Shown piece by piece: positions 23,712 to 34,877 of a DNA stretch of 64,000 nucleotides. Positions within the stretch are counted from its first letter, which is position 1. Every line of letters begins with the position of its first letter. The DNA is taken from positions 40,571,832 through 40,635,831 of the forward strand of contig NC_053046.1 of assembly GCF_003473485.1 (NCBI RefSeq). Reading direction: 5' to 3'. Below the pieces are notes generated by a model. It was not told where the DNA came from and did not search any database. It worked only from the letters and a program-made list of their open reading frames with translations. The DNA is from Medicago truncatula (Eukaryota; Streptophyta; Magnoliopsida; Fabales; Fabaceae). A program made the position numbers and the translations under genes.

Positions 23712-23964
23712 CCTTTTTTTTCTTTTCTTTTCCTCTCTTCTCTTTAGGTTGTACATCCAAGGCTCTTTGAAAATCAGAAAGATAGTAGGGATATAACTAG
23801 ACATATGGGCATGGGTCACATTGTTGCAACTTGCTACAATATAGCCGTTCAATTGGTTTTGTCCAAAAGAGGTATATGTGACATGTTTTTTATTTTGAGA
23901 AAAAATATTAATTAAATAGAAATATATAGTTTTCGAAGAAATACCAAATAAAGGTTTAAATTTT

Positions 23965-24345
23965 GGTTTAAATATGTATTTAGTCCTTGCACTTTCATCA
24001 GATTTTGACATTGGTCCCTACACTTTTTTTTGTTTGGAATTGGTCCCTGCACTTTGTAAAAATATTGGTATTGGTCCCTCTATTAACTTTCTGTTAAAAA
24101 AAAACACAAAACTATTGGTATTGGTCCCTGCACTTTGTAAAAATATTGATATTGGTGCCACGTGGCGTGAAATGATTGGGCCACGTGGCACTCCGTTGGT
24201 TTTGTGTTTTTTTTAACAGAAAGTTAACAGAGGGACCAATACCAATATTTTTACAAAGTACAGGGACAAATGCCAAACAAAAAAAAGTGCAGGGACCAAT
24301 GCCAAAATCTGATGAAAGTGCAGGGACCAATGACACATTTAAACC
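23965..24345. mobile_element. MULE-type MITE, 381 bp
   Basis: The ends are GGTTTAAATATG and its inverse, CACATTTAAACC, with the 9-bp target duplication TTAAATTTT (23956-23964 and 24346-24354). The element is almost entirely palindromic, with repeated ATTGGTCCCTGCACTTTG in both orientations and a central GCCACGTGGC pair. The empty site is seen at about 26460. Confidence 0.9.
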
Positions 24346-24581
24346 TTAAATTTTTCATCTTTTTCAATTCTTTACTTTATAATCAAAAGAAAAAAGTCTT
24401 AATAAACACTGAGTTAAAGGAAAATTTATAAATTTAGAATAAAAAGTAAGTAATTTATATCATGAGTCAAGCTAATATGATATTGACAATTTAAAAATGT
24501 TCCAAATGTGGAATATTACCATCTTTAACAAAAAAAAGAATTTTATAATAATAGAAAATAGAGATTAGATATAATATTTTA

Positions 24582-25082
24582 GGGTTAAATATGTTTTTGG
24601 TCCCTATAAATATGTCAACTTTTCGTTTTAGTCCCTCTAAAATTTTCCTTCAACTTTTAGTCCCTATAAAGTTTTCAATCTTCACTTTTGGTCCCTCTTT
24701 TAAAGTAAACTCATATGTAGAATTCATATTATTTAATAAAATTTTCCAGAAAAATTCAAAATATTATAAGAATGACTCCCAAAAAAAATTAAGAATTTTT
24801 TAACAAAACATGAATTTAATATGAATTTTTATATTGTTTATGGTTAAAAATTCATATTTAATTTGTGTTTTGTTAAAAAAATCTATTTTTTTTTAGGAAT
24901 TGTTTTTAGAATATTTGACACATTTCTGCACAATTTCATTAAAAAATACAAAAATTAAATTAAAAATAGGGACCAAAAGTAGTGATTGAAAATTTTATAG
25001 GGACTAAAAGTTGAAGGAAAATTTTAGAGGGACTAAAACGAAAAATTGACATATTTATAGGGACCAAAAACATATTTAACCC
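24582..25082. mobile_element. MULE-type MITE, 501 bp
   Basis: The ends are GGGTTAAATATGTTTTTGG and its inverse, CCAAAAACATATTTAACCC. The perfect 9-bp target duplication AATATTTTA lies at 24573-24581 and 25083-25091. It belongs to the same family as the element at 14023-14547 but has an AT-rich interior without captured sequence. Confidence 0.92.
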
Positions 25083-25111
25083 AATATTTTATTAAAATTT
25101 ACTAAAATGAG

Positions 25112-25839
25112 TAGGGCTGAAAATGAGTCGATTCAAACTCGTCTGGGGTCGACTCGATAAAATGAGTATGGCTGGAAATGAGTCGAGTCAAACTCGTATG
25201 AGCTCGACTCGATAAAAATTAGTTACGCTTAAAACTCGACTCGAATTCGATACAAACTTTTTATTTAACTCGAGTTCGACTCATTTAAAGTTGACGAGCA
25301 ACTTGATTCGGTCCGTTAAGTTCAGCTCATTGCTCGAGTAACATAATTCTTTTTCTTTTTTTTGTTGTCAAAAACCCATATCTTGACCTTTAAATTTAGA
25401 GCGTCGTGCTATTAACGCGAAGGTCGCAGGTTTGAGACCTACATGGGCCAATTTTAAGTGTAACCAAAAAAAAGTCTACAAAGGAAAAAAATTTGTAGCA
25501 CTGTATAATTAAAACAACTGTAGCAGCGTAGTCCATACATCATGTAAATATGCGCTTCTATTTTATAACTACTCCTCCTCTCTATTGTTTTTAAACTTCC
25601 TGACGTGGGACTAATTTTAGTACTCATAAGTTTAGTTGTGTTACTCCATATGCTTCTTCTTTTTTTTTTTTCTCTATTTTTTTGGGTGATATTATTTCTC
25701 GCTTTTATTTTAATTAATGTTAATTAAATTAGAAATAATTCCTCTAAAAACAAGTAGATAAATATTAGAGGAAGTTTGTAATAAATTACATGTTTCGTCT
25801 TTGAATATTTAAGCTTGTACGTTATTAATTTTTACTTAA

Positions 25840-25921
<82 letters not shown>

Positions 25922-26130
25922 CGAGAAAATATTTATATTATCGACTTTCGAGCCAGCTCATGAACCAATTGAGTCGACTATATATAACTCAAGTTCAGCT
26001 CATTTATTTAACGAACTTAATTTTTAACTTAAAGTTCAGCTCATTAGGTTCATGGACCAAGTTCAACGAGTTAATTGTCGAATTAAGTTTCGAACTATTG
26101 TCGAGTTGGTTCGGTTCATTTTCAGCCTTA
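25112..26130. mobile_element. hAT-type element related to those at 18.8 and 20.5 kb
   Basis: It starts TAGGGCTGAAAATGAGTCGA and ends TCGGTTCATTTTCAGCCTTA. The arms are rich in GACTCGA/TCGAGT motifs. The 55-bp left end is itself duplicated (second start at 25167). The interior has a tRNA-like remnant (about 25378-25447) and a long TA run. The right target duplication is not preserved, but uninterrupted copies elsewhere in the window confirm the insertion. Confidence 0.75.
25843..25919. repeat. TA microsatellite
   Basis: About 38 pure TA/AT units inside the hAT-type element. Confidence 0.97.
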
Positions 26131-28552
26131 AATAAGATTCACCTTTGCAATGTGTCAATATTAGACGTCCTCTTATAAAAATATTTAAAATAAAGGTCAT
26201 TATTTTATTTCATTAATCATTTCGATCATTTCAATTCAAAACAATTAATAAGATTCGTATTAGAGAAATTATACATGTAAAAAAAACGCAATTATAGCAA
26301 TATCTTAATATTATTATAATATTATTAGTATACTAGTAATTCTGAAATCCTCTTAAAAATACTAATAATTGTAAAATCTTCATTAATTTTATTTTATTTT
26401 GAGAAATTTTTTTAATTAAATATAAATATATAGTTACGAAGAAATACTAAATAAGGGTTTAAATTTTTTATTATCTTTTTCAACTCTTTACTTTATAATC
26501 AAAAGAAAAAGTCTTAAAAAAACACGAGATAAAGGAAATTTTTTATAAATTTAGAATAAAAAGTAAGTAATTTATATCACGAGTCAAGCTAATATGATAT
26601 TGACAATTTAAAAATGTTCCAAATGTGGAATCTTACCATCTTTAACAGAAAAAGAATTTTATAATAATAGAAAATAGAGATTAGATATAATATTTTATAA
26701 AAATTTACTAAAACTGGTAAGATTCACCTTTGAACTATGTCAATATTAGACGTCCTCTTATAGAAATATTTAAAAAAAAATATAGAAATAATTAAAATTA
26801 ATGTAAATATTTTAGATTGGGATTTAAATAAGGTAGAATAATATATATTTTCACATATATTTGATTTAAGCTATTATAAATAAAATGATTTAGAAATAAG
26901 CTTTAATTTCTTCATTACACAATAACATTTATGGACTTGGACTTTTGCTAATTTTTATTTCATAATTAACATATTTATATATTATTTTGAGAATGTTTGT
27001 TCATTATCTTTTATGTTAAAAGGTTTTCTATAAAAAAAAATGTTGTTATGTTGATTGATCATGAGGGTCTAGAAATCACTTTTTTTTTTTTTTAATTTAA
27101 TTTGGAAGGGAAAAATCACTTTTTTAATATTAACAAAAAAAGAAATCACTTTTTAACAGATAGAATTATACAATTTTAATTTCAAACATGTTGATCATGA
27201 CTCTACCAAAAAAAAAGGATGAAATTTACGTACAAACTCACATCATCCATGTTAATAGCATAAAGTGTCAGAGTACACATGCCTGATTATATTTAAGTCA
27301 CTGAAATACTCATGTTTTTGAATCTACAACGTTCACAATGCAAAAGTCATTTATTAAATTTGCACTTGATTAAAGCTAATCTTTCAACCTGCATCAAATA
27401 AACATCATACTAAGACGCAGAAATAAAAAATATACCGCACAGACGGAAAAGCAAAATAAACAAAGTCGTATTGCTAGCAAAAGAAATCACTTTTTAACAG
27501 ATAGAATTATACCATTTTAATTTCAAACAATAATTAAAGTTTAACTAATAAGTTTTTTTGACAAATTTATAAGTTATTTATATTGTCATTAAAAAAATTA
27601 TGTAAGGATATTATTAATAAAATACTATATATTTTTATTACTCTAATAATAGATTTGATAAAAACTCATTAGAGAGCGAAAATTACCTTTTAAATTCATC
27701 AGCTTGATTTAATTTTTTTTAAACAAAGATAAATAAACGATATTTATTCATTCAAATTGATTAAGTACATCGATACAATACATATTCAAAGTCGCTGGAA
27801 AAAGAAGGATGAATATTCAAACAAACTCACAAAATCCATTTTAATAGCAAAAAATGACAGAGTACATATGCCTACAAATATGACTATATTCATATCATCG
27901 AAATACTCATGTTTCCGGATCTGCAGCGTTGACGACGCAAAAATCATTGATTGAATTTACATTTGAACAAAGCTAATCTTTCAACCTGAATAAAAAAGAC
28001 ATCGTACTAAGACGGAAAATTAAAATACATTTTACAAAGACTAGAAATCAAAATAAACAAAGTCGTATTACAAGTAAATTGTGTTGCCAATATACAAATC
28101 CAAATGTTTTTTATTATAAAGAAATCCATATATTATTAATTCACCTATTTTAAAACAAAATCATTTTTGTTTAAAACTACCCAAAAACTTATGTTTTCAT
28201 TAAAATTATCTCTGCTTGAAAGTGTATATATTTTTTTAAAACTCTATATTGACACAATGATCGATTAATTCGAGAAGTACAATTTTACTATCTATTTATG
28301 AGAGCTCCGTTAAAAACAAAGCTATGTATAAAGTAACACACCGAAAGAAAAATATATTTTCAAATACAAGTAAGTCCCGACTATTTTGATTGTAAACATA
28401 AAGTAATTTATTATATTATATGGTGGACAAAACAGAAAAAAGTACAGCAATGAGAGTCATCTCTAATGAGAGTTGTAACACATCTAAATATTTTATTATG
28501 AGGGGAAAAAATAACGATTTATTAAACGAAAAGGACATAAGATATTCATAAT

Positions 28553-30165
28553 TTAGAGATGAAGCGAGAGATCCAAATGCTCATTATCATTTTCATTTGC
28601 ATTTGCATCATCAGCTTCAGTCACTGAGCTTGTAGGAATTGTATCCTTGAAAAGAAGCTGCTCTTTCTTTTCAGTTTGTATTGCTTCAAAATAGTTATCA
28701 GGAGGAGTCATTGGCCTTCTCCAAACATCAGTGTCTCGTATTTCGAACACACGATGGCTCGTTGATGTCTCACGAGCTGAATCCAAATTATCATTACCAG
28801 AAGAGAGAAACATGCTCATGTCCTCAGTGTTAATAGGACAAACTGGAGGAGTTGTAATTGGTATCGAGCCATCATTCAAATGAAATCTATTAGTATCAAC
28901 CCTTGCATGAGGATTGAAGTCATTACGGTTAATAGGACAAAATGGAGGAGGAGTTGATCTATTCGCAGCTTCGTTGTCTCGAATGTCAAACACACGATGA
29001 CTCGTTGATGTATCACAAGTTGAATCCCAGTTAGCATTTCCAGAAGAAAGAATCATGTTCAAATCATTACATGGAGGAGGAGTTGCGCTTGGAATAGAGC
29101 CATCATTCACATTGTGAAATCTATTCGTATGACCAGTTGGACGAAGGTTGGAATTGTTCATTAAAAAAGAACTATTCCTACGATTTGAACCCTCTCCATA
29201 TGGAAGATATCGATGGTTCCTCTGATTTCGAATCATTGGTCTCGAAGAATTTCGAGACCAATTTGAAAAACCTTGGGAACCAACAGTATTGGATGAGGAA
29301 TTTTGAGCTAAGTTTGCATGATAAGATGGAAGAAGAGTAGTGTTGGGTGAGCTCATATGTTGTTGTGGGCTACTCGTTAGACCTGAGCCTAAGGGTAGTG
29401 CTCGACCATATCGAGATGATGTTATGAATGATGTAGTATCATTGGCAGAAAAGGGAAAATTCCTCATTGGCAGAGTTGCAGCATCAACACTGTTATTCCT
29501 CTGGTAACACTCTGCATTTGACATGTGAAACAAATATTAACTTAAAGTCATAATAATAATAATAATAATAACAATAAAAACAAATCTATTAGAGATCCTC
29601 AACATTCTTTAACTTACTTTCATGTAGTGGTTTCGTTCTTTACCTTTTCTTTTTCAGGTCATTTTTCGTATTTTGATCGATTTGCTATGAACTTTCAAAA
29701 TTCAAATCTATAATTTTATTTTAATATGAGCTTTTGGTTTTTAAATATATTGTTCTTCACTCATGTGATCACATAAATTGTACACAAAACAAATTCTTTT
29801 TAAGATATGAAGTTTTAAAAAAAGATATTAATAATAAGATTGATACCTTGGTTGAAATTGTTGACACCCATGAAATGATTTTGGGGTCTTTCTAGTTGTG
29901 GTGTTGTGAGGTAACCATTTGTTGATTGATGGTTCCTATGAGTTTGACAGTAATGCGGAACATGATGAGTAAAACCATTTGTTGATGAATTGTCGACACC
30001 CATTAGATGATAATTTTGGGGTCTCTGTAGCATTGTTTGTGGTGGTGTGAGGTAACCATTTTCTGATTGATGGTTATTGCGAGTTTGAGTATCAGGCTCA
30101 ACAGGACGGTTATTGTCATTGTTTTCTGCTATTTCTCTACGAAAAGCCCAAAAATTATTCACCAT
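28553..30165 (-). CDS. Low-complexity protein with C-terminal LxLxL motif, paralog A
   Basis: Two exons, 29847-30165 and 28553-29511, with a GT..AG intron in phase 1; 425 residues. Unrecognised family. It starts MVNNFWAFRREIAENN, then is rich in Asn, Gln, Ser and Pro, with no membrane segment or zinc motif. Exon 1 holds an internal duplication (NHQSENGYL...RPQNYHLMGV and NHQSTNGYL...RPQNHFMGV). Exon 2 has one RALPLGSGLTSSPQQHM unit and a module duplicated once: TNRFHNVNDGSIP...TSTSHRVFDIRD and TNRFHLNDGSIP...TSTSHRVFEIRD. It ends LDLSLHL, an LxLxL pattern like the EAR motif that binds TOPLESS co-repressors. The intron carries an ATA/TAA microsatellite. Both splice sites, the start context and the promoter are conserved with the paralog at 43568-45425, so both are probably real genes. 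A repressor or adaptor role is inference from the tail only. Confidence 0.75.
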
Positions 30166-30257
30166 GGCTATAAAATATAATACTCTAAAGTAAGCTCAAG
30201 AAAATTCAGAAGAGATTAGTTGGCTATATGATAAAAATTTCATAGTCTTGGACACTT

Positions 30258-30265
30258 TATTTATA
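30258..30265 (-). promoter_or_regulatory. TATA box of paralog A
   Basis: TATAAATA on the minus strand, about 93 bases before the ATG at 30165. The corresponding position of paralog B has TATAAAG. Confidence 0.6.
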
Positions 30266-30308
30266 ATGCTTTAAATAAAGTATACAAGGAAGGTCATATA
30301 ATATGAAT

Positions 30309-30362
30309 GACTCGATACACGTAACGAGAGTTGGTGACTCGATACACGTAACGAAAGTTGGT
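30309..30362. promoter_or_regulatory. 27-bp tandem repeat with ACGT core, paralog A promoter
   Basis: Two tandem copies of GACTCGATACACGTAACG followed by AGAGTTGGT or AAAGTTGGT, about 45 bp beyond the TATA box. Each has an ACACGTAA core, resembling bZIP-binding ACGT elements. The pair is conserved upstream of paralog B at 45565-45618. Confidence 0.55.
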
Positions 30363-30577
30363 CAAAACAATGTATAAAAAATTAAATACAAGTCAAATCA
30401 TATTTTACCATTTTATGTCGTCATAATATTCTTTGAATAAAACAGTGTACAACTTAGGTACACTGTCTGAGGTTTGTTTTTATTTAATTTTTATTCTGAA
30501 TCAACCTTGAGGCTATTAATTACATTATGTCATAATTATTATTTCAAGATTAAAATGTATAAAATAAAAAATAAAAA

Positions 30578-30817
30578 GGGTTAATAGGTCTTTACCCCCT
30601 GTAAAATATTTTTTTTGATTTGCCCCCTTGTACCCCCTAATAGGCCAAACAAAAACGAAAATTTCTTGAAAAATAAAATAAAATTGGTTTTTGTTTGGCC
30701 TATTAGGGGGTAAATCAAAACAAAAATATTTTATAGAGGGTAAATCAAAAAAAATATTTTACAGAGGGGAAAACCGGAAATGACCTATATTACAGGGGGG
30801 TAAAGACCTATTAACCC
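30578..30817. mobile_element. MULE-type MITE, 240 bp
   Basis: The ends are GGGTTAATAGGTCTTTACCC and its inverse, with the 9-bp target duplication AAATAAAAA at 30569-30577 and 30818-30826. It is absent from the duplicate block (about 45830), which shows the empty site. A decayed right end of a similar element is at 31497-31548. Confidence 0.9.
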
Positions 30818-31302
30818 AAATAAAAAGATGGAAAATAAAAGTCCATGAGCAAATTTAGCAAAATCATATTAAAAAGGAATGATGTAAATGCAATAAGATT
30901 TTTTTTTTTTTAATTTTACTTCTAGAATCATGTAATACCTAAGATTTTAAGTATTGTCGACAGACCCCACAAAACAATATAAATTTTTTCAACATATTTT
31001 GTCCTTACTCGCATGTTTTTAAAAAAACTTCCCAAAAAATCATATATCCAAAATTACTTCAAGGCAAACACGCTTAGTTGGTATAGGTTGTACCAATCAA
31101 TTTGTATAATTTATCCTTTAGTCCAATAGTAGCATAGCTTCAAGACCCATCTCATTCCGATGTAATTTCAGTACCTTCGTGTGTCTCTTAGCTTAGAAAC
31201 ATCCTAAGAGACACTATTTCAACTAGGTAGGGTTGGGAATCATCCAGACCGCTGAGTCACCTTATTTTGATGATGTATACCCATAAAACATTATCTAGTT
31301 TT

Positions 31303-31303
31303 C

Positions 31304-31341
<38 letters not shown>

Positions 31342-31342
31342 T
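31303..31342. repeat. TTA microsatellite
   Basis: About 13 units of TTA/ATT. Confidence 0.95.
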
Positions 31343-31989
31343 AAAAATCAGCCACGTGTACCCATAAAAAATGAAAAACAAAATTAATTATACAATTAAC
31401 GCGCCACGTCATTATTTTTGCACAATTAGATGGGTTAGAGGGTATATGGGAGAATCTTTATTTTACAAGGACGGAATCTAAACAAAAAAATTTACTATGA
31501 AAAACCGAAAATGACCTATATTACAATGGGGTAAAGCACTATTAACCAAAAAATAAAATGTCGAATCCATATAGACCGTACTTAGTTGATTTAAGTTCAT
31601 AACGACAAATTTTCAGAACAATATGTTATAAATGTGTTGGTGACGTGAATCAAAGTAAAACTGAACCAATATAGATAAAGTTGTGTTGGGATTGAATTTC
31701 AATAATTATTTCTCTTATGTTTCATATTAATCGATTGTATACTTTTTATGCTTCAAATATAACTTCACCCTTCCCTCGGCGTACATCTCTTGCTAAGGTT
31801 AACATCACGAGATCCACAAAACAACTGACTTCTGATGCATCGGTGGAAAAATAGCCAATTTTTTCTATGACATAAGCTCGAAAAGTTATACATAAATATA
31901 GACCTACCTCTACCCGCTATCTCTCGGGCAATTGCATCGAGAGACAGAGGATAATATCATTATAATAAAGGATGGTGTTTCTTTGGTGA

Positions 31990-32500
31990 AGGTGATGATA
32001 CGGGGAATAATGGGTTGCACGAGGTGGAGGAGAGGGAGCTTAAGGTGTTGTAGGTAAGTGAAGGAGAAAAGAGAGTTATATGGGGAGGTGAAAAAAATTT
32101 AATTATGAGTGACGAAAAAAAAAAACAACGTTGAGGTCGGTAAGGGAGGGTATATGTTATCTTTTAAAGTAGCTTTGACGGATGGGGAGTGGGTGTGTAA
32201 GGGGGTTGTGCAGATAGTGGTTGATTGTGATATAATACATTGTTACAATAACAAATTGTAGATGATGGACTTATCGACATTCAGATTGTGCCTACGAGTG
32301 GAGCAAAGGTCTTCATATCCTTTTCTAGTAAAGGAGGGGTCATGGGAATTGAATTTTTTCGCTCGTTCTTTGAGGAATTTAGTGTTTGGTATCCAACGTT
32401 GTCAAATCAGGAAAGATGCATTTGGTTGCGGTTATTTGGGGTTCCTCTGCATGCATGGACAATAACCACAAAAATGTTGTTCATTACCTTTTAATATTCC
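31990..32500 (+). pseudogene. LINE ORF1 (DUF4283-type) fragment
   Basis: The frame at 32288-32494 reads SKGGVMGIEFFRSFFEEFSV then RCIWLRLFGVPLHAW. The W-x-RLFGVPLHAW phrase is the signature of plant LINE ORF1/DUF4283 proteins. Upstream GGTGGAGGAGAGGGAG-type sequence matches the glycine-rich start seen in the fuller copy at 38.6 kb. Broken on both sides. Confidence 0.75.
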
Positions 32501-32830
32501 CCAAATTTAATGATCTATTGAGTGAGGTGACATTTGGCCATTTGTAGAAATGTAAGATTGGAGGGTGGGAAGTTGGTTTGATGAGAGACGTGTGATGGGA
32601 CCAAGACTTTATTATTGTTAGATGGATGTGTGTTGCAAGACAAATTTAGACAATAATTTAACTTATTTGAAAACCAATTATTGTTTTTAATTTGACGATA
32701 ATTTAACTAGTTAGAGAGAAAAATAGATTATGATGATTTACTATACAAAAGCTCAATCACAAGTATTACTTTTTTAAAAAAAAATTATGATCTTTATAAT
32801 TATTTATTAAGGTATTTTACATTCATATCA

Positions 32831-33165
32831 GGTGCGGATCCACCATAAGGCATGGTGTGGCAATTGCCACACCAGATTATTCCCCATTTTTTTTCATATA
32901 TTTGATTTAAATAATTATATATATAATATAAGTTGTCAACATATCATAGTTCCTTTCTTGACCTAGCGGTATGTGCTTGATGGATGAATCGCAGGTCTTG
33001 TGTGCAATATATATATTTTTTAAATTATTAATAATAAAAAAGGGTGTTGCATCCAAACCATTTTGTTGTAATGTTTAAGGTGTCAATGCTTTTCTTTATT
33101 AATATATATATAGTTGCTTTGAAAGTTTTGCCACACCAATATCAAATGTATGGATTCGCCCTTAG
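32831..33165. mobile_element. hAT-like MITE (probable)
   Basis: The left end GGTGCGGATCCACC and right end ATGGATTCGCCCTT are imperfect inverses of the type common in plant hAT MITEs. It contains the palindrome TGTGGCAATTGCCACA. Target duplications are not clear. Confidence 0.55.
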
Positions 33166-33199
33166 AATATACCTTTTATTATAAAAGTTTTGCTAACAT

Positions 33200-33545
33200 A
33201 TCTTAGTTGCAACACTGTGCACAAAGATATAAACCAAATATGAAAAGTATGTAAGCAACAACACCAGAAGTAACAACTAATAGATTACGATTATCACAAG
33301 GTGTGTAAAGAAGACATCATGTATGTTCCATGAGGGTCTACTGATTTGAGATTATATGATTATTCATACATTTGAATGGACGGTTAATAAATACATTGGC
33401 AAAAAATATTCTTGGCGGTTGTTTGGAATTGCAGTAGACAACCCGTGAAATTGCAGTAATTTCGAAGCTTGCGTCGGATATTGGACGCAAGAAATGGTAA
33501 TTGTACCAAACATCTTGGACATACAGTCATTTTCATTTAATACTC
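33200..33545. repeat. Diverged copy of membrin intron 3 and exon 4 edge
   Basis: The sequence at 33210-33300 resembles 35038-35125 (the splice acceptor of membrin exon 4 and the adjoining intron). The sequence at 33299-33510 resembles 35277-35515 (AAGAAGACATCATG, GTTTGGAATTGCAGTAGAC). It is a non-coding partial duplicate lying beyond the 3' end of the gene. Confidence 0.75.
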
Positions 33546-33790
33546 CAAACATCTGAGTATATCAATCAATTCCACCAAAAAATTGCTTACTTTAATATTC
33601 TCATTATAAAATAACGGAACAAATGAAAGTTAATATATCTAATACATTTTAAAATTGGTCAAAGTTTCTCACAAAAAGAACCAAAAAATTTGACGTTTCT
33701 TAGTATAATTGAAGACTAGAGGGAGTATGAGCTAATCTAGTTGATTGCAACAAGCCAACAATATTGATAAATCACAAAGCTACTTTGGTA

Positions 33791-34327
33791 CATGGCAATG
33801 GGGCGGGGTGGGAACGGTTTCACCTTCCCCGTCCCCATACCCTACTCACAAATACTTAACCGTTATCATACTTATACCCAACGATGATGAGAAGTCGAAT
33901 ACCATCCCCATCCTTGACAGGTTCGGGTATCCGCGCCCCATCCCCATCCCCGCAATGGATAATTTATTTTAATAAAAAAATAAGTATTTTTCAGCCTCAT
34001 ACTCAATGTTTTAATATTATCCATCAAATAGATGATGACAATCGATGGCTTTAGTGATGGAGAGAAGGGAGGGTGTGAGATGTGGAAGGAGAAGAGAGAA
34101 CTTAGAGAAGTGAGTGCCGTCTAAAAGGAATAATGAATTGATTTTTTACATTCAAGACGGGTTTGGGTATAGGTTCAGGGTGGGTACCTTATATCCCCCT
34201 TCCCATACCCGTGTTTTGAAATCGAGAAAAACCCAAACTCATATCCAAACCCAATCAAAGCGGGGAAAACCTGTCAATTTGGGTGTGGTTCGGGCGGTTA
34301 CCCACAGGTATGAGCTTTGTTGCCATG
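33791..34327. mobile_element. Probable hAT-type MITE with GGGTATGGG motifs
   Basis: The ends are TACATGGCAATGGGGCGGG and, at the right, AGCTTTGTTGCCATGT, inverted over about 11 bases (ACATGGCAAC/T). The arms carry CCCCATACCC/GGGTTTGGGTATAGG pairs. The flanking octamers CTACTTTG and CTACTAGT are only partly alike. Confidence 0.55.
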
Positions 34328-34385
34328 TCTACTAGTTCCCTCGATTGTAAAGCATGCCAATGCAAGAAATCGTTAATACATACTA

Positions 34386-34663
34386 GCCATCCTCAACACT
34401 TGAAAAAGAAAACCAATTACAATGAAAATTACAATATTCTGTAGTATACAACAAATAAATGTACCAGATATTATCAAATCAACAAGAGTGAATTTAATCA
34501 TTTTAGCAAGGCTGAATTAAATCCGCCATCCTCAACACTTGTAAAAGAAAACCAATTACAATGAAAATTACAATATACTGTGGTATACAACAAATAAATG
34601 TACCGGATATTATCAAATCAACAAGAGTGAATTTAATCATTTTAGCAAGGCTGAATTAAATCC
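34386..34663. repeat. Tandem repeat, two units of 139 bp
   Basis: Units 34386-34524 and 34525-34663 both start GCCATCCTCAACACTTG and end GGCTGAATTAAATCC, with a handful of differences. They lie just downstream of the membrin stop codon and could be in its 3' UTR or flank. Confidence 0.92.
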
Positions 34664-34877
34664 TGTCACGAATCTGAACAAACTATAATATACCATTCAT
34701 TGACAATTCCGCCAAGATATATAGGGTGTCGGTGATAAACATGGGATTTATAAGGAGCATTTTTTTTCTTCTGAAAAACCTACTCTGCTGGTCAGCCTTG
34801 ATAGACCTTAAATCAAAATTTTATACATTTTCCACAGAGGAACTTGAGAAATGTCAATTTTTCAACAACTGGGAGTG

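Larger units (their letters stand above)
23880..26195. repeat. Segmental repeat copy 0, split by three insertions
   Basis: Pieces at about 23880-23964, 24346-24581, 25083-25111 and 26131-26195 join into about 415 bp. That joined sequence matches the uninterrupted segments at about 26388-26790 and 41220-41560. The interruptions are the elements at 23965-24345, 24582-25082 and 25112-26130. Confidence 0.85.
26388..31005. repeat. Segmental duplication block A
   Basis: Collinear and similar to about 41210-46010, with the gene at 28553-30165 matching the gene at 43568-45425. Block A alone carries the MITE at 30578-30817. It also carries a 340-bp expansion at 27191-27530, flanked by a near-perfect 47-bp direct repeat (AGAAATCACTTTTTAACAGA). 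A second related stretch is at 27800-28075. No gene was seen between 26800 and 28550. Confidence 0.85.

Noticed and set aside
25378..25447. Candidate tRNA gene
   Set aside because: The acceptor ends pair only over five bases and the anticodon and D arms do not fold properly; treated as a tRNA-like remnant within a transposon.
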